A stretch of 61,693 bases of DNA from the NCBI GenBank assembly GCA_009702045.1, contig WLIV01000020.1:1-61693 (forward strand). Reading direction: 5' to 3'. Below are positions 19,032-27,934 of the stretch, piece by piece. The translations under genes were made by a program, and so were the position numbers. How positions within the stretch are numbered: the first letter of the stretch is position 1; the number at the start of each line of letters is the position of its first letter. A model generated the notes under the pieces. The model worked only from the letters and a program-made list of their open reading frames with translations. It was not told where the DNA came from and did no database searches. The DNA is from Actinomycetota bacterium (GTDB taxonomy: Bacteria > Actinomycetota > Acidimicrobiia > Acidimicrobiales > Ilumatobacteraceae).

Positions 19032-19780
19032 CTGAGAACCGTTCGTACCAGCAGCTGTTGGAAGCAGTCAAAGATGTCGATGGCTGGATGAGTCCCGATC
19101 AGGCCGAGCGCCTGTTCCGGGCAGCGTCCGGCACGCGCGACGGCGACACGATCGTCGAGATCGGCAGTTTCCGTGGGCGCAGCACGATTGTGCTCGCCGG
19201 CGCCGCGAAACCGGGTGTACGGATTATTGCAATCGATCCGCACGCCGGCAACGACCGTGGGCCCCAGGAGATCGAGGGGTTCGCCGACGAGGCGAACGAC
19301 GACAATCGCATCTTCAACGCCAACCTCGCTGCTGCCGGTGTCGCCGATCTGGTACAGCACCTGCGGGTGTTCAGCGACAAGGCCCATGCCGATGTCGAGG
19401 GCGACGTCGCCGTGCTGTACATCGACGGAGCGCACCGCTATGCACCGGCGCGCACCGACATTCGCGACTGGGGTGCACGTGTTGCCCCCGGCGGCACGAT
19501 GCTGATCCACGACTCGTTCAGTTCGCTCGGCGTCACGCTGGCGATCCTGCGCGAGCTCGTGTTCGGCACCCGTTTCCGGTATGTCGGTCGTGCCCGATCG
19601 ATGACCGAGTACCGCGCCGACCTCGACGGCAGCCTTGGCTCGCGCGTGGCGAACGCCGGCAAGCAGTTGCTGCAGTTGCCGTGGTTCGCCAAGAACCTGC
19701 TGGTGAAGGTGCTGATCACCGTCAAGCTCGGCGGTCTGCTGAAGAAGCTCACCGGCACCGAACCGGAATGGCCCTACTGA
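19028..19780 (+). CDS. Class I SAM-dependent methyltransferase (Methyltransf_24 type)
   Basis: 250 aa from the ATG at 19028 (ATGA overlap with the DPPR synthase stop). The SAM motif is IVEIGSFRGRSTIVLAGAA, the acidic motif II is IIAIDPHAGNDRG, and VLYIDGAHRYAPARTDIRDW plus GGTMLIHDSFSSLGV are typical of this group, often linked to sugar or glycan modification. The C-terminus is basic and hydrophobic (LLVKVLITVKLGGLLKKL) and may contact the membrane. The acceptor is unknown. Its place inside the DPA genes suggests a polysaccharide or lipid-linked sugar substrate. Confidence 0.75.
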   Translation: MTENRSYQQLLEAVKDVDGWMSPDQAERLFRAASGTRDGDTIVEIGSFRGRSTIVLAGAAKPGVRIIAIDPHAGNDRGPQEIEGFADEANDDNRIFNANLAAAGVADLVQHLRVFSDKAHADVEGDVAVLYIDGAHRYAPARTDIRDWGARVAPGGTMLIHDSFSSLGVTLAILRELVFGTRFRYVGRARSMTEYRADLDGSLGSRVANAGKQLLQLPWFAKNLLVKVLITVKLGGLLKKLTGTEPEWPY

Positions 19781-19825
19781 CCCATCGCCAGAGCTGACAG
19801 TGCGGGGCGCCTGCAGGGCTGAGGA

Positions 19826-19831
19826 TAGGCT
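19826..19831 (+). promoter_or_regulatory. -10 box TAGGCT for dprE1
   Basis: TAGGCT ends 10 nt before the GTG at 19842. It lies in the 61-bp gap after the methyltransferase gene, so dprE1-dprE2 may also have their own transcript. Confidence 0.4.
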
Positions 19832-19841
19832 CTGACCTGCT

Positions 19842-21218
19842 GTGAGGAACCTTCGACGAGCACTGACCGGGTGGGGGCGCAACAACGCCACGGTTGCCGA
19901 AGTACGTGAGTTGCCGAACCACGAAGTGGCGGCGGCACTGCACGACATCGGCCCGCGTGGTGCGTTGGCTCGCGGTCTGGGTCGCTGCTACGGAGATGCT
20001 GCGCAGAACGGTGGGGGACTGGTGCTGCGCCTGCTCGGCGCCGGGCACGAAGCGGTGTTGCATCCCGAGGACGGCACCGTCACTGTGCCCGCTGGCGTCA
20101 GCATGGACGACCTGCTGCGAATACTGGTACCACGCGGTTGGTTCGTGCCGGTCACCGCGGGCACGCGTTACGTCACCATCGGCGGGGCGATTGCCAGCGA
20201 CATTCACGGCAAGAACCACCACGTCGAGGGTTCCTTCGGTAGCCATGTGGTCACGCTCGACCTGATGCTCGCCGACGGCAGCCTTGTCACGGTTGGTCCC
20301 AACGTGCAGCCCGACCTGTTCTGGGCGACGGTCGGTGGGCAGGGTCTCACCGGCATCATCATGTCGGCGACGTTCCGGCTGCTCCCGATCGACACGAGCA
20401 TGATGACGGTCGATACGAACCGCATCCCCAACCTTGAGGTGCTGTTCGCCGCGATGGACGAGGGCGATGATCGGTATCGCTACAGCGTCGCCTGGATCGA
20501 CCTGACGGCTCGGGGTGGCAACCTCGGTCGCAGCGTGCTCACCCGTGGCGACCATGCCCCACTCGACGCGCTCGAGGGACGTGCGGCGCTCGATCCGACG
20601 GCCTATGCGCCCAGGGTGCTGGCGTCGGTGCCGCCGGTCATCCCGCCGCAGGGTCTACTGAACAAGCTCAGCGTGGCGGCGTTCAACGAACTGTGGTTCC
20701 GCAAGGCGCCGGTGGAGCGTGTCGACGAGGTGCAGTCGATTGCTGCGTTCTTCCACCCACTCGACATGCTCGCCAAGTGGAACTTGCTGTACGGCACACG
20801 CGGTCTGGTGCAGTACCAGTTCGTCGTGCCCTTCGGTGCGGAGGAGACGCTGCGGGCGATCATCGAACGCATCTCCTCGGCCGGAGTCACCAGCTTCCTT
20901 GCTGTGCTGAAGCGCTTCGGCGCAGCGAATCCGGCACCGCTCAGTTTCCCGACACCGGGTTGGACCTTGGCGCTCGACGTGCCCGGTGCGGTCAGTTCAC
21001 TGGGGCCGTTGCTGCACGAACTCGATCACATGGTGCTCGCTGTCGGCGGGCGTCACTACTTGGCCAAGGACGGCGTGACGACGCCGGAAATGATCCGTGC
21101 CGGCTACCCGCGCCTGCCCGAATGGCAGGCCGTTCAGCGGCGGGTCGACCCCGAGGGCCATTGGCAGAGCGATCTTGCTCGCCGTCTGCAGCTGACCGCA
21201 CCAGGAGGAAATTCGTGA
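19842..21218 (+). CDS. dprE1: Decaprenylphosphoryl-beta-D-ribose oxidase
   Basis: 458 aa VAO-type FAD oxidoreductase. With DprE2 it epimerises DPR to DPA. The FAD-binding part has LARGLGRCYGDAAQNGGG and ASDIHGKNHHVEGSFGSHV, the latter nearly the mycobacterial sequence. The substrate domain has LAVLKRFGAANPAPLSFP and GGRHYLAKDGVTT with the active-site Lys. The residue equivalent to Cys387 of M. tuberculosis DprE1, the benzothiazinone target, is Ala377 here (PGWTLALD against, from memory, PGWNICVD). The GTG start has a TAGGCT box upstream. Coupled to dprE2. Confidence 0.93.
   Translation: MRNLRRALTGWGRNNATVAEVRELPNHEVAAALHDIGPRGALARGLGRCYGDAAQNGGGLVLRLLGAGHEAVLHPEDGTVTVPAGVSMDDLLRILVPRGWFVPVTAGTRYVTIGGAIASDIHGKNHHVEGSFGSHVVTLDLMLADGSLVTVGPNVQPDLFWATVGGQGLTGIIMSATFRLLPIDTSMMTVDTNRIPNLEVLFAAMDEGDDRYRYSVAWIDLTARGGNLGRSVLTRGDHAPLDALEGRAALDPTAYAPRVLASVPPVIPPQGLLNKLSVAAFNELWFRKAPVERVDEVQSIAAFFHPLDMLAKWNLLYGTRGLVQYQFVVPFGAEETLRAIIERISSAGVTSFLAVLKRFGAANPAPLSFPTPGWTLALDVPGAVSSLGPLLHELDHMVLAVGGRHYLAKDGVTTPEMIRAGYPRLPEWQAVQRRVDPEGHWQSDLARRLQLTAPGGNS
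21203..21208 (+). promoter_or_regulatory. Perfect Shine-Dalgarno AGGAGG for dprE2
   Basis: AGGAGG inside the end of dprE1 lies 6 nt before the GTG at 21215. It fixes that start against the long upstream reading frame. Confidence 0.7.
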
Positions 21219-21976
21219 ACAATGCAGTGGGCGAAGCCCAAACGATCGTGCTGCTCGGTGGCAACAGCGAGATCGGCGTCGCAGTGGTGAAGGCGGCCCT
21301 CCAGCCGTTCACCCGCACCGTCGTGCTGGCATGTCGCCACGTGGCCAAGGGGCAGCAGGTGGCGGCAACGCTGCAGCGCGAGGGTCTCACGGTGGACGTC
21401 GTCGAGTTCGATGGGGCCGACACCGCGTCACACCAACGCGTCATCGACTCCATCGCCGAGCGTCACGGCGACCTGGATCTTGTCGTGGTTGCGTTCGGTG
21501 CGCTCGGCGACGCAGAGGTCACTCGCGTGGACATCGCCGCTGCCGTCGAGTTGGCGCACGTCAACTTCACCGGCGCGGTGAGCTCCATCGTCGCCACCTG
21601 CAACCGCCTGCGCTCGCAGGGGCACGGCGCGCTGGTGGTGCTCAGCAGCGTTGCTGGCGAGCGGGTCCGGGCAGCAAACCCGGTCTATGGCGCCACGAAA
21701 GCCGGTCTCGACGGGTTCTGCCAGGGGTACGGCGACTGGCTGGTCGGCCAGGGTGTGCGCATGCTGGTCGTGCGCCCCGGGTTCGTGCGCACTGCGATGA
21801 CTCAGGGGATGAAAGCGGCACCGTTCGCAACCACGCCCGAGAAGGTGGCTGAGGTGACAGTGAAGGCACTGCGCGGCACGCGCCGCACCGTGTGGGCGCC
21901 GCCCATCCTGCAGGTCGTGTTCTCCGTGTTGCGGCACGTGCCCGGTCCGGTGTGGCGGCGGCTACCCCTCGGCTGA
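21215..21976 (+). CDS. dprE2: Decaprenylphosphoryl-D-2-keto-erythropentose reductase
   Basis: 253 aa short-chain dehydrogenase/reductase. The NAD(P)-binding motif is VLLGGNSEIGVAV, close to the mycobacterial LLGGTSEIG. LVVLSSVAGERVRAANPVYGATKAGL holds the catalytic Ser and the Tyr158-x3-Lys162 pair. It reduces the keto intermediate made by DprE1 to DPA, the only known arabinofuranose donor for cell-wall arabinan in mycobacteria. The start overlaps the dprE1 stop (GTGA). The last 15 bp overlap the convergent glycosyltransferase gene. Confidence 0.92.
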   Translation: MNNAVGEAQTIVLLGGNSEIGVAVVKAALQPFTRTVVLACRHVAKGQQVAATLQREGLTVDVVEFDGADTASHQRVIDSIAERHGDLDLVVVAFGALGDAEVTRVDIAAAVELAHVNFTGAVSSIVATCNRLRSQGHGALVVLSSVAGERVRAANPVYGATKAGLDGFCQGYGDWLVGQGVRMLVVRPGFVRTAMTQGMKAAPFATTPEKVAEVTVKALRGTRRTVWAPPILQVVFSVLRHVPGPVWRRLPLG

Positions 21977-23806
21977 GCGTCGAGCTCGTTGCTCTTCCAG
22001 GATGCGCAGGCGATCGGGTCCCATCCCCAGCGTCCACGGCTCGACGCCATCGCCCGCGTCGCAGCGCTGGTACAGCAGCACGAGCGCATTCTCATAGTTG
22101 CCGACGAGGCAGAAATGGTCGGCAACGACAGTGTTGGGCACATTGGAGCCGTAGTCGGCAGAGGTGTTCGGCTCGTACCAGCCGGTCCAGAAGTTGGTGA
22201 GCACCAGCCAGTCGGCTGATTCGACATCGCTCGCCAACCGGGAGCCCGCCAGGTTGGCGATACCCGGGTCGAGTTCGATGAAGTAGGTCGACGGAGTGAG
22301 CTCGGGGAACAGGTAGTAGAAGAACGGGTCGTCGTAGACCGTGCGCCGCAGGTCGGCCGGGCCGACGAACAGCCGCTGCCCTGGCTGCGACGATGCGGCC
22401 AGTTGATCGATCGCTGCTTGCGCAGCCGCCTGCTGATCGAGACCGTTGAGGTAAAAGTGCCGATCGCCACGGGTGACCTCGACGCCCAGGGGCAGGTTGC
22501 CGGCCGACACTCGGCTCATCGCCAGGTACGGCCGGAACGTCCAGAACGGGCAGACGACGAGCATCAGCGCCACTACCACGGCAGCAGGTGCTGACACGCT
22601 GAGCCACCGGCGGGCAGCGACAGCGGGGCCCAGTCGGCCGCGAGCAGCACGGCGACGCAACCATTCGGCCACGAGCACCGGGATCAGCGCTGCGCTGACG
22701 ACCCAGCCCCAGGCAAGGTGCGTGCTGTCTGGGCGTTGCAACGCCTGCCCGGTGAGCCCGAGACCGAACAGGCTGGCAGTCAGTAACCCCACACCTCGGG
22801 GGGTGGCGCCATCGCGACGCAGCCACAGGGCACACACGATCGCCGTGCCGATGTTGATGATGAGCACGACGAAGAACCAGATGAACAGCTGATGGGACGC
22901 GGCCAAAGCCGGCAGCCGCCACCACGGCGTGGGGAATGGCCGCTCGTTGAGCGCCTGCAGCGCGCCGTCGATGAAGTGCCACGACGGCGGTCGTGGCAGG
23001 TTGCGTCCCGGTCGAAGCTCGAACAGCGGGTCGCTGACCATGCCGCGCCATGCGGTGGGAACGCCCACCTGTGCCAGGTGCACCCACATGGGGGTGAGCC
23101 CGACAGCAGCCGCAGCGAGCGGCTTCCACGACCAACGATGGCGAGACCACAGGAAACCCCACGCCAGCGCGAGCGCAAGGACTAGATCGGGGCGGTAGGA
23201 GAGTGCCAGGCCGACGAGGAATCCGGCAGCGAGCAGGTGACGGGTTCGTGAGGCGCCTTCGACGTGGAGCGCCCGCAGGCCGAACACCAGGCTCCACAGG
23301 CCGAGGGCCACAGCGCCGGGCCAGGCGAGCGCTGCCGGGCCGGTAGGGAGCAACACGAGCAGGATGGCAAGAAGCGTCGAGTAGGTGGCGATGCGGCGCC
23401 CAAAGGGACGCACGAGGGTGAAGAGCGCAGTGACGGTGAACAGGTGCTGCAGCACGCCGAATGACCGCTCTGCGAACAGTGATGCGCCGAACAGTCGGTA
23501 CCACCCGGCAAGCACGTGCAGCGAGCCCGGCCCGTAGAGGTGGAGGAAGTCCTGATTCGGCAGATCCCCCTTCAACAACCGGCCCGGGAACACGAGCATC
23601 AACGCTTCGTCCATGCTGCCGCCGACGCTGAACAGGCCCCGTAGCGGAATCGCAAAGGCAATGGCGATCACCGACCACGCGGCGACGGCGGCTCGGGTAG
23701 GCCTCCGAAACCATGGCCCACCGTGTACGAAGCACCCGGCCGCTGCGGCCTCGGGGAGGTCGACCTCAGGTGCGGTGATCGGCTCGTGGCTGGGCTCGTT
23801 GGACAC
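21962..23806 (-). CDS. GT-C family membrane glycosyltransferase
   Basis: 614 aa with about ten or more hydrophobic segments. The first extracytoplasmic loop carries SMDEALMLVFPGRLLKGDLP and NQDFLHLYGPGSL, the acidic loop layout of GT-C enzymes that use polyprenyl-phosphate sugars. A soluble C-terminal part (after about residue 430) contains GQRLFVGPADLRR and VVADHFCLVGNYENALV. The tail-to-tail position with dprE2 makes an arabinose donor possible, but I see no AftA, AftB, AftC or Emb signature. The GTG at 23806 has a TAGTGT box 8 nt upstream. Confidence 0.7.
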   Translation of the reverse strand: MSNEPSHEPITAPEVDLPEAAAAGCFVHGGPWFRRPTRAAVAAWSVIAIAFAIPLRGLFSVGGSMDEALMLVFPGRLLKGDLPNQDFLHLYGPGSLHVLAGWYRLFGASLFAERSFGVLQHLFTVTALFTLVRPFGRRIATYSTLLAILLVLLPTGPAALAWPGAVALGLWSLVFGLRALHVEGASRTRHLLAAGFLVGLALSYRPDLVLALALAWGFLWSRHRWSWKPLAAAAVGLTPMWVHLAQVGVPTAWRGMVSDPLFELRPGRNLPRPPSWHFIDGALQALNERPFPTPWWRLPALAASHQLFIWFFVVLIINIGTAIVCALWLRRDGATPRGVGLLTASLFGLGLTGQALQRPDSTHLAWGWVVSAALIPVLVAEWLRRRAARGRLGPAVAARRWLSVSAPAAVVVALMLVVCPFWTFRPYLAMSRVSAGNLPLGVEVTRGDRHFYLNGLDQQAAAQAAIDQLAASSQPGQRLFVGPADLRRTVYDDPFFYYLFPELTPSTYFIELDPGIANLAGSRLASDVESADWLVLTNFWTGWYEPNTSADYGSNVPNTVVADHFCLVGNYENALVLLYQRCDAGDGVEPWTLGMGPDRLRILEEQRARRSAEG

Positions 23807-23814
23807 GGTTGATC

Positions 23815-23820
23815 ACACTA
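23815..23820 (-). promoter_or_regulatory. -10 box TAGTGT, leaderless-type, for the GT-C gene at 23806
   Basis: Minus-strand TAGTGT lies 8 nt upstream of the GTG at 23806. It faces away from the promoter at 23844. Confidence 0.45.
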
Positions 23821-23843
23821 GTGAGGACCTGCCCTCTGTTGCG

Positions 23844-23849
23844 TACACT
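23844..23849 (+). promoter_or_regulatory. -10 box TACACT, leaderless-type, for the GT4 gene
   Basis: TACACT ends 8 nt before the GTG at 23858. Confidence 0.5.
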
Positions 23850-23857
23850 GACCCGTC

Positions 23858-25027
23858 GTGTCTGTCACCGTCCCGCCGTCTGTTGCCGAAGTGGCAGAAG
23901 AGCTGCAACGTTCGGGGATCCGTCGTATCCATGTGCTCGCTTGGCGCGACTTGGCCGACGCCGACGCCGGTGGAAGTGAACTGCATGCCGACGAGTTCAG
24001 CCGTCGGTGGGCGGATCTCGGGTTCGAGGTCACTCATCGCACCTCCGGACTCAGCGGCGACAGCGTGGTACATGAACGCAACGGCTATCGAGTGGTCAGT
24101 CGCGGTGGTCGCATGTCGGTGTTCCCGCGCACGATCATGTCCGAGATCATGCGCCGTGAAGGGAGCTACGACGCGCTGGTCGAGGTATGGAACGGAGTGC
24201 CCTGGTTCTCGCCGATCTGGGCTCGACGGCCTCGTCTCACGTTCTTGCATCACGTGCATGGCCCGATGTGGGATCAGATTCTGCCCAAGCCGGCCGCGTC
24301 GCTGGGGCGTGTACTCGAGAAGCGCCTCGCTCCGCCGTTCTACCGGCGCACGTTGGTGCTGACGCCCAGCGATGCCACGCGCGACGAGTTGCTCGAGCTG
24401 GGCTTCCGGCCGGACAGAGTGCAGGCCATACCGAACGGGGTCGACTCGAGCTTCCATCCCGGTGGGACTCGCGCTCCGTACCCGCTCATCGTGTCAGTCG
24501 GGCGTTTGGCCCCGGTCAAACGCTTCGACGAACTCATCGCCGCGGCGGCAACCGCCCGACGGCGGGTGCCTGGGTTGCAGCTGCACATCGTCGGGACAGG
24601 CCCGATGGAGGCTGCGCTTCGTCAGCAAGTGGCACTCCTCGGCGCCGAAGAGTGGGTCCGGTTCCTTGGCCGCATTGAACACGAGCATCTCGTCGACCTC
24701 TATCGGTCTGCGTGGTTGGTCACGAGTGCCTCACTTGCCGAGGGCTGGGGCCTGACGCTGACAGAGGCCGCCGCGTGTGCGACGCCTGCGGTGGCGAGTG
24801 ACATCCGCGGTCACCGGAGCAGTGTGGTCGACGGTGAGACGGGTGTCCTGGTGCCGGTCGAACGGATGGGCGACACGATCGCCGATGTACTGCTGGACGA
24901 GAACCGACGTACTGCGCTCGGTGGTGCCGCACGGGAGCGGGCCACCACCCTCACGTGGGATCGAGTGGCCGATGACATGCTGCGCGCGTTGGCCGGTGAA
25001 GCCATGCGGCACAGACCGCGCCGGTAG
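23858..25027 (+). CDS. GT4-family glycosyltransferase (GT-B fold)
   Basis: 389 aa, no membrane segment, so probably cytosolic. The N-terminal acceptor domain has WRDLADADAGGSELHADEF. The C-terminal donor domain has VSVGRLAPVKRFDELI, ALGTGP-like IVGTGPMEAAL, and the GT4 motif SLAEGWGLTLTEAAACATPAVAS with the conserved Glu residues. It retains the sugar from a nucleotide-sugar donor with expected retention of anomeric configuration. Donor and acceptor are unknown. It is followed after 11 bp by a polyprenol-phosphate sugar synthase, which suggests a role in lipid-linked glycan or mannoside synthesis. Confidence 0.82.
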   Translation: MSVTVPPSVAEVAEELQRSGIRRIHVLAWRDLADADAGGSELHADEFSRRWADLGFEVTHRTSGLSGDSVVHERNGYRVVSRGGRMSVFPRTIMSEIMRREGSYDALVEVWNGVPWFSPIWARRPRLTFLHHVHGPMWDQILPKPAASLGRVLEKRLAPPFYRRTLVLTPSDATRDELLELGFRPDRVQAIPNGVDSSFHPGGTRAPYPLIVSVGRLAPVKRFDELIAAAATARRRVPGLQLHIVGTGPMEAALRQQVALLGAEEWVRFLGRIEHEHLVDLYRSAWLVTSASLAEGWGLTLTEAAACATPAVASDIRGHRSSVVDGETGVLVPVERMGDTIADVLLDENRRTALGGAARERATTLTWDRVADDMLRALAGEAMRHRPRR

Positions 25028-25030
25028 TCT
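25025..25030 (+). promoter_or_regulatory. -10 box TAGTCT, leaderless-type, for the GT2 gene at 25039
   Basis: TAGTCT includes the stop codon of the GT4 gene (TAG, 25025-25027) and ends 8 nt before the GTG at 25039. Confidence 0.4.
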
Positions 25031-25038
25031 GGCACACC

Positions 25039-25782
25039 GTGCGCACCGCCATCGTTTCCCCCACCTACAACGAACGAGAGAACGTGGAGTGGTTCCTCCG
25101 CAACGTTCGCGAGCAGTTGCCGAATGCACACATCTTCATCGTCGACGACAACAGCCCCGACGGAACGGGCGTGGAGGCAGATCGGCTGACAGCCGAGATC
25201 AGCGAGGTGACGGTCGTGCACCGCGCCACCAAGGACGGACTCGGGAGCGCGTATCGCCACGGCTTCGACGTCGCTCGGGCTGCGGGTTACGAGATGATCG
25301 TGTCGATGGATGTAGATCGGTCACACGATCCGTCAGTCCTGCCGGCGCTGGTCGGAGCGGTGAACGACGGTGCCGACATCGCCATCGGGTCACGTTACGT
25401 ACCCGGTGGCGGCACCGCCAACTGGCCGCTCCACCGTCGACTGCTGTCGGCGTGGGGGAACCGCTATACGGCGTTCGTAGTCGGGCTGCAGGTGCACGAC
25501 TGCACGTCTGCGTACCGCGCGTACCGGGCGACGGCGCTTGAGGCGATCGACCCGTCGTCCACACGTGCCGACGGCTATGCGTTTTTGACTGAGTTGATGC
25601 GTCGTGCTGCGCGTTCGGGGCTGACGGTTGCCGAGGTCCCGATTGTGTTCGTCGACCGCCAGTACGGCAAGTCGAAGATGAGCGGTCGCATCGTGGTCGA
25701 GTCGATGCTGCTGGTCACTGCGTGGGGAGTACGAGATCGCCTTCATCGGCTGAAGTCGCTGCTTGCCCGACGCCGCGCCTGA
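25039..25782 (+). CDS. Polyprenol-phosphate mannosyltransferase-like GT2 (DPM1/Ppm1 type)
   Basis: 247 aa soluble GT2 domain without the C-terminal membrane part of some homologues. Motifs are VSPTYNERENVEWFL, IVDDNSPDGTG, the DxD-type SMDVDRSHDPSVLP, and VDRQYGKSKMSG, all typical of dolichol/polyprenol-phosphate mannose synthases. It would load a sugar, most likely mannose from GDP-mannose, onto polyprenyl phosphate as donor for GT-C enzymes such as those encoded nearby. The last 68 bp overlap the 3' end of the convergent GT39 gene. Confidence 0.85.
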   Translation: MRTAIVSPTYNERENVEWFLRNVREQLPNAHIFIVDDNSPDGTGVEADRLTAEISEVTVVHRATKDGLGSAYRHGFDVARAAGYEMIVSMDVDRSHDPSVLPALVGAVNDGADIAIGSRYVPGGGTANWPLHRRLLSAWGNRYTAFVVGLQVHDCTSAYRAYRATALEAIDPSSTRADGYAFLTELMRRAARSGLTVAEVPIVFVDRQYGKSKMSGRIVVESMLLVTAWGVRDRLHRLKSLLARRRA

Positions 25783-27895
25783 CCCACCGGACGCGCGCGA
25801 GGTCGAACAGGTACACCGCACCGATCGCTGCCAGCACACACAGGATCGGCTCGAATGGCGCGCGGAAGCGCAACGTGCCGTAGGCGTATGCGGCGGTCAG
25901 GGTGACTGCGAGCGCATGCGTCCACAACGGCCACGAGAGTGTTCGCCGACGGCGGAGTGAGAGCGTCCCCGGGATCGCCAACAGCATCATCGCGTAGTAC
26001 ATGTCCTGACCTGCGGCGACACCGCCCTTCGGTCGGTTCTCGACGAACGCGAAGTCGATCGTCTGCCATGGTCGGAACAACTCCCACTGTCGTCCCACCC
26101 GGGCCAGGACCACCTTGGGTAGGCGCGAGAGGTGTTCGCGTGCGTAGGTGAACGCGAGGCTGCGCCAGAACACGGATCGCTGCGCAAGGTCTCCCGGGGG
26201 GTCGCCGAACTCGTCTCGGTACCGCGTCTGACAAGAGAACGACCAGAAGCCGATGGATGGGCCGATGTATGCGTCGGGACAGTTGGCGTAGAAGAGCACC
26301 TCGTTGCTGTTGGTGGACAGCGGGACGAAGACCTCGAAACGGGTGGAGTTGTAGATCATCCACGGCATGAGTACGGCACAGAAGACTGCAGCACCGATCA
26401 GGAGCTGCCGCCAGCGTTCGCTGCGCGCCAGATCCTTGGCGCGTAGGACCAGTGGTGCAAGCAGTAGGACGACGAGCAGGATCGCCTCGCCGCGTGTGAG
26501 CGCGGCCAGGCCGATGCAGAGCCCGAGCATGACGATCGCTCGCCGACGGTGGTCGTGGTGCCAGCGGTAGGCGTACCACGTAGCCATCGTGGTGAAGAAC
26601 GCCATCAGTCCTTCGACGAACATCGTGCCGTCGGTGATCCAGATGTTCGGGTAGGCGGCCGCGAGCAGCCCGGCCACGAGCGCCGCACGACGTCCGGCGA
26701 TCAGTCGGGTGAGGGCAATGACAGCCGCAACCTGGGTGACGCCGAGCAAGATGCTGGCCATTTGGTGGTCGAAGTAGCCCGTGCCGCCAAGTCGAGAGAA
26801 GAACGCCAGCGCCATCGGGAAGACGGGCCCATGCATCGCGCTGGCGAGTGGCCGGCCGTCCTGCACCCAGGTCACTTGATCCCAGAAGCCGTGACCGTGG
26901 GCGAGCAAGTTGCCGGTGACGTGGTAGAAGACCGGGTCGCCGCCATCACGGCGGAAGTCGTTGTAGGTCATCAACATCACGATGCGCAGCAGTGTTGCGC
27001 CGGTGACAATGCCGATGGCCGCCGGTGCGAACGCGGTGACGGATGTCGGCGGTCGCCGCCGGGCGAGGCTGATGACTGCCTGCGCGACGACGGCGCACAG
27101 CAGTCCGACGCCTCCAGCGAGGACGATGATCCACAATGCCAAGGGAACCACGGGACCGAGCACCCGAAGTACCTGACCCTGTTGCGCGATTCGGTCGGGG
27201 GAGTGTCGGGCGATGACCGACAACGACCCCGACGACAGGGCGAGTAATCCGGCGGCGGCGCCGGTGAGGGCTGGCAGCAGCGTGTCGGGAAGACGTGGGA
27301 AGGACCGCTCGCTGCGCTGGGCGTGACCCGCGGCGACATGACCGAGTGCGAGCGCGGCCACCAGCGACACGACGAGCGCTACCTCGGTCTGGTGAGCAGC
27401 GAGGACCGAGCCGACGATCGTGAACGCAATGGCTGCGGTACAGACCCAGCGACGGGGTACACGCAGTAGGGCGGCGCTTGCTCCGGCGAAACCGAGGCTG
27501 CCGCCCGCATAGGCCAGCAACAGTGCGGCGCAGGTCAACCACGTGGGTGTGCCGAGCGGCGCAATGATTCCTAGGCCCGCTGGATCGGGCCACTGGCTGC
27601 CGGTGACGCCATGCCACGCGGCCGCAAGCGCCACCGGAGCGATGAGCAGGATCAACCCGGTGCAGCGGCGCAGCAGCGTGGGTGCGTTCGGCGCAAGACG
27701 GGTGCCGAGCCAGCCTGCGGCAGCGACCAGCATCAGCGGAGGAAGGGTCGAGGCGGCCCATACCTCACCAACCGACGACGTCCACAGTGCGCTGCGGGCA
27801 ACGAGGACGAATGGCCACAGCAACGCAGCCGACAGGGCGAACAGCACGGCCTCGCGCTGCAGGCGGGCGGAAGTGGGCGAGACGGTGTCGGTCAT
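25715..27895 (-). CDS. GT39-like membrane glycosyltransferase
   Basis: 726 aa. About eight N-terminal hydrophobic segments (to about residue 290) precede a GT39/ArnT-like catalytic module: TYNDFRRDGGDPVFYHVTGNLLAHGHGF, then SAMHGPVFPMALAFFSRLG and AAYPNIWITDGTMFVEGL. The extra N-terminal membrane half makes it longer than most relatives. The ATG at 27895 is preferred over an in-frame GTG at 27946, which lies inside the divergent gene. Its catalytic part resembles the product of 42164-43462. Donor and acceptor unknown. Its 3' end overlaps the GT2 gene by 68 bp. Confidence 0.75.
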   Translation of the reverse strand: MTDTVSPTSARLQREAVLFALSAALLWPFVLVARSALWTSSVGEVWAASTLPPLMLVAAAGWLGTRLAPNAPTLLRRCTGLILLIAPVALAAAWHGVTGSQWPDPAGLGIIAPLGTPTWLTCAALLLAYAGGSLGFAGASAALLRVPRRWVCTAAIAFTIVGSVLAAHQTEVALVVSLVAALALGHVAAGHAQRSERSFPRLPDTLLPALTGAAAGLLALSSGSLSVIARHSPDRIAQQGQVLRVLGPVVPLALWIIVLAGGVGLLCAVVAQAVISLARRRPPTSVTAFAPAAIGIVTGATLLRIVMLMTYNDFRRDGGDPVFYHVTGNLLAHGHGFWDQVTWVQDGRPLASAMHGPVFPMALAFFSRLGGTGYFDHQMASILLGVTQVAAVIALTRLIAGRRAALVAGLLAAAYPNIWITDGTMFVEGLMAFFTTMATWYAYRWHHDHRRRAIVMLGLCIGLAALTRGEAILLVVLLLAPLVLRAKDLARSERWRQLLIGAAVFCAVLMPWMIYNSTRFEVFVPLSTNSNEVLFYANCPDAYIGPSIGFWSFSCQTRYRDEFGDPPGDLAQRSVFWRSLAFTYAREHLSRLPKVVLARVGRQWELFRPWQTIDFAFVENRPKGGVAAGQDMYYAMMLLAIPGTLSLRRRRTLSWPLWTHALAVTLTAAYAYGTLRFRAPFEPILCVLAAIGAVYLFDLARVRWVRRGVGQAATSADEGDLVLPTQ

Positions 27896-27918
27896 AGAGC
27901 AGGAAGACAGCGTCGGTA

Positions 27919-27928
27919 AGACTAGGTT
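27919..27928. promoter_or_regulatory. Overlapping divergent -10 boxes sharing CTAG
   Basis: Plus-strand TAGGTT (27923-27928) ends 6 nt before the GTG at 27935. Minus-strand TAGTCT (27919-27924) would serve the GT39 gene with a 23-nt leader. The two boxes share two bases, so RNA polymerase could occupy only one at a time. Confidence 0.4.
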
Positions 27929-27934
27929 GTCGGC

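Noticed and set aside
22092-23735. 547-codon frame inside the GT-C gene
   Set aside because: Shifted frame of a supported membrane protein, with Arg-rich sequence and no hydrophobic pattern.
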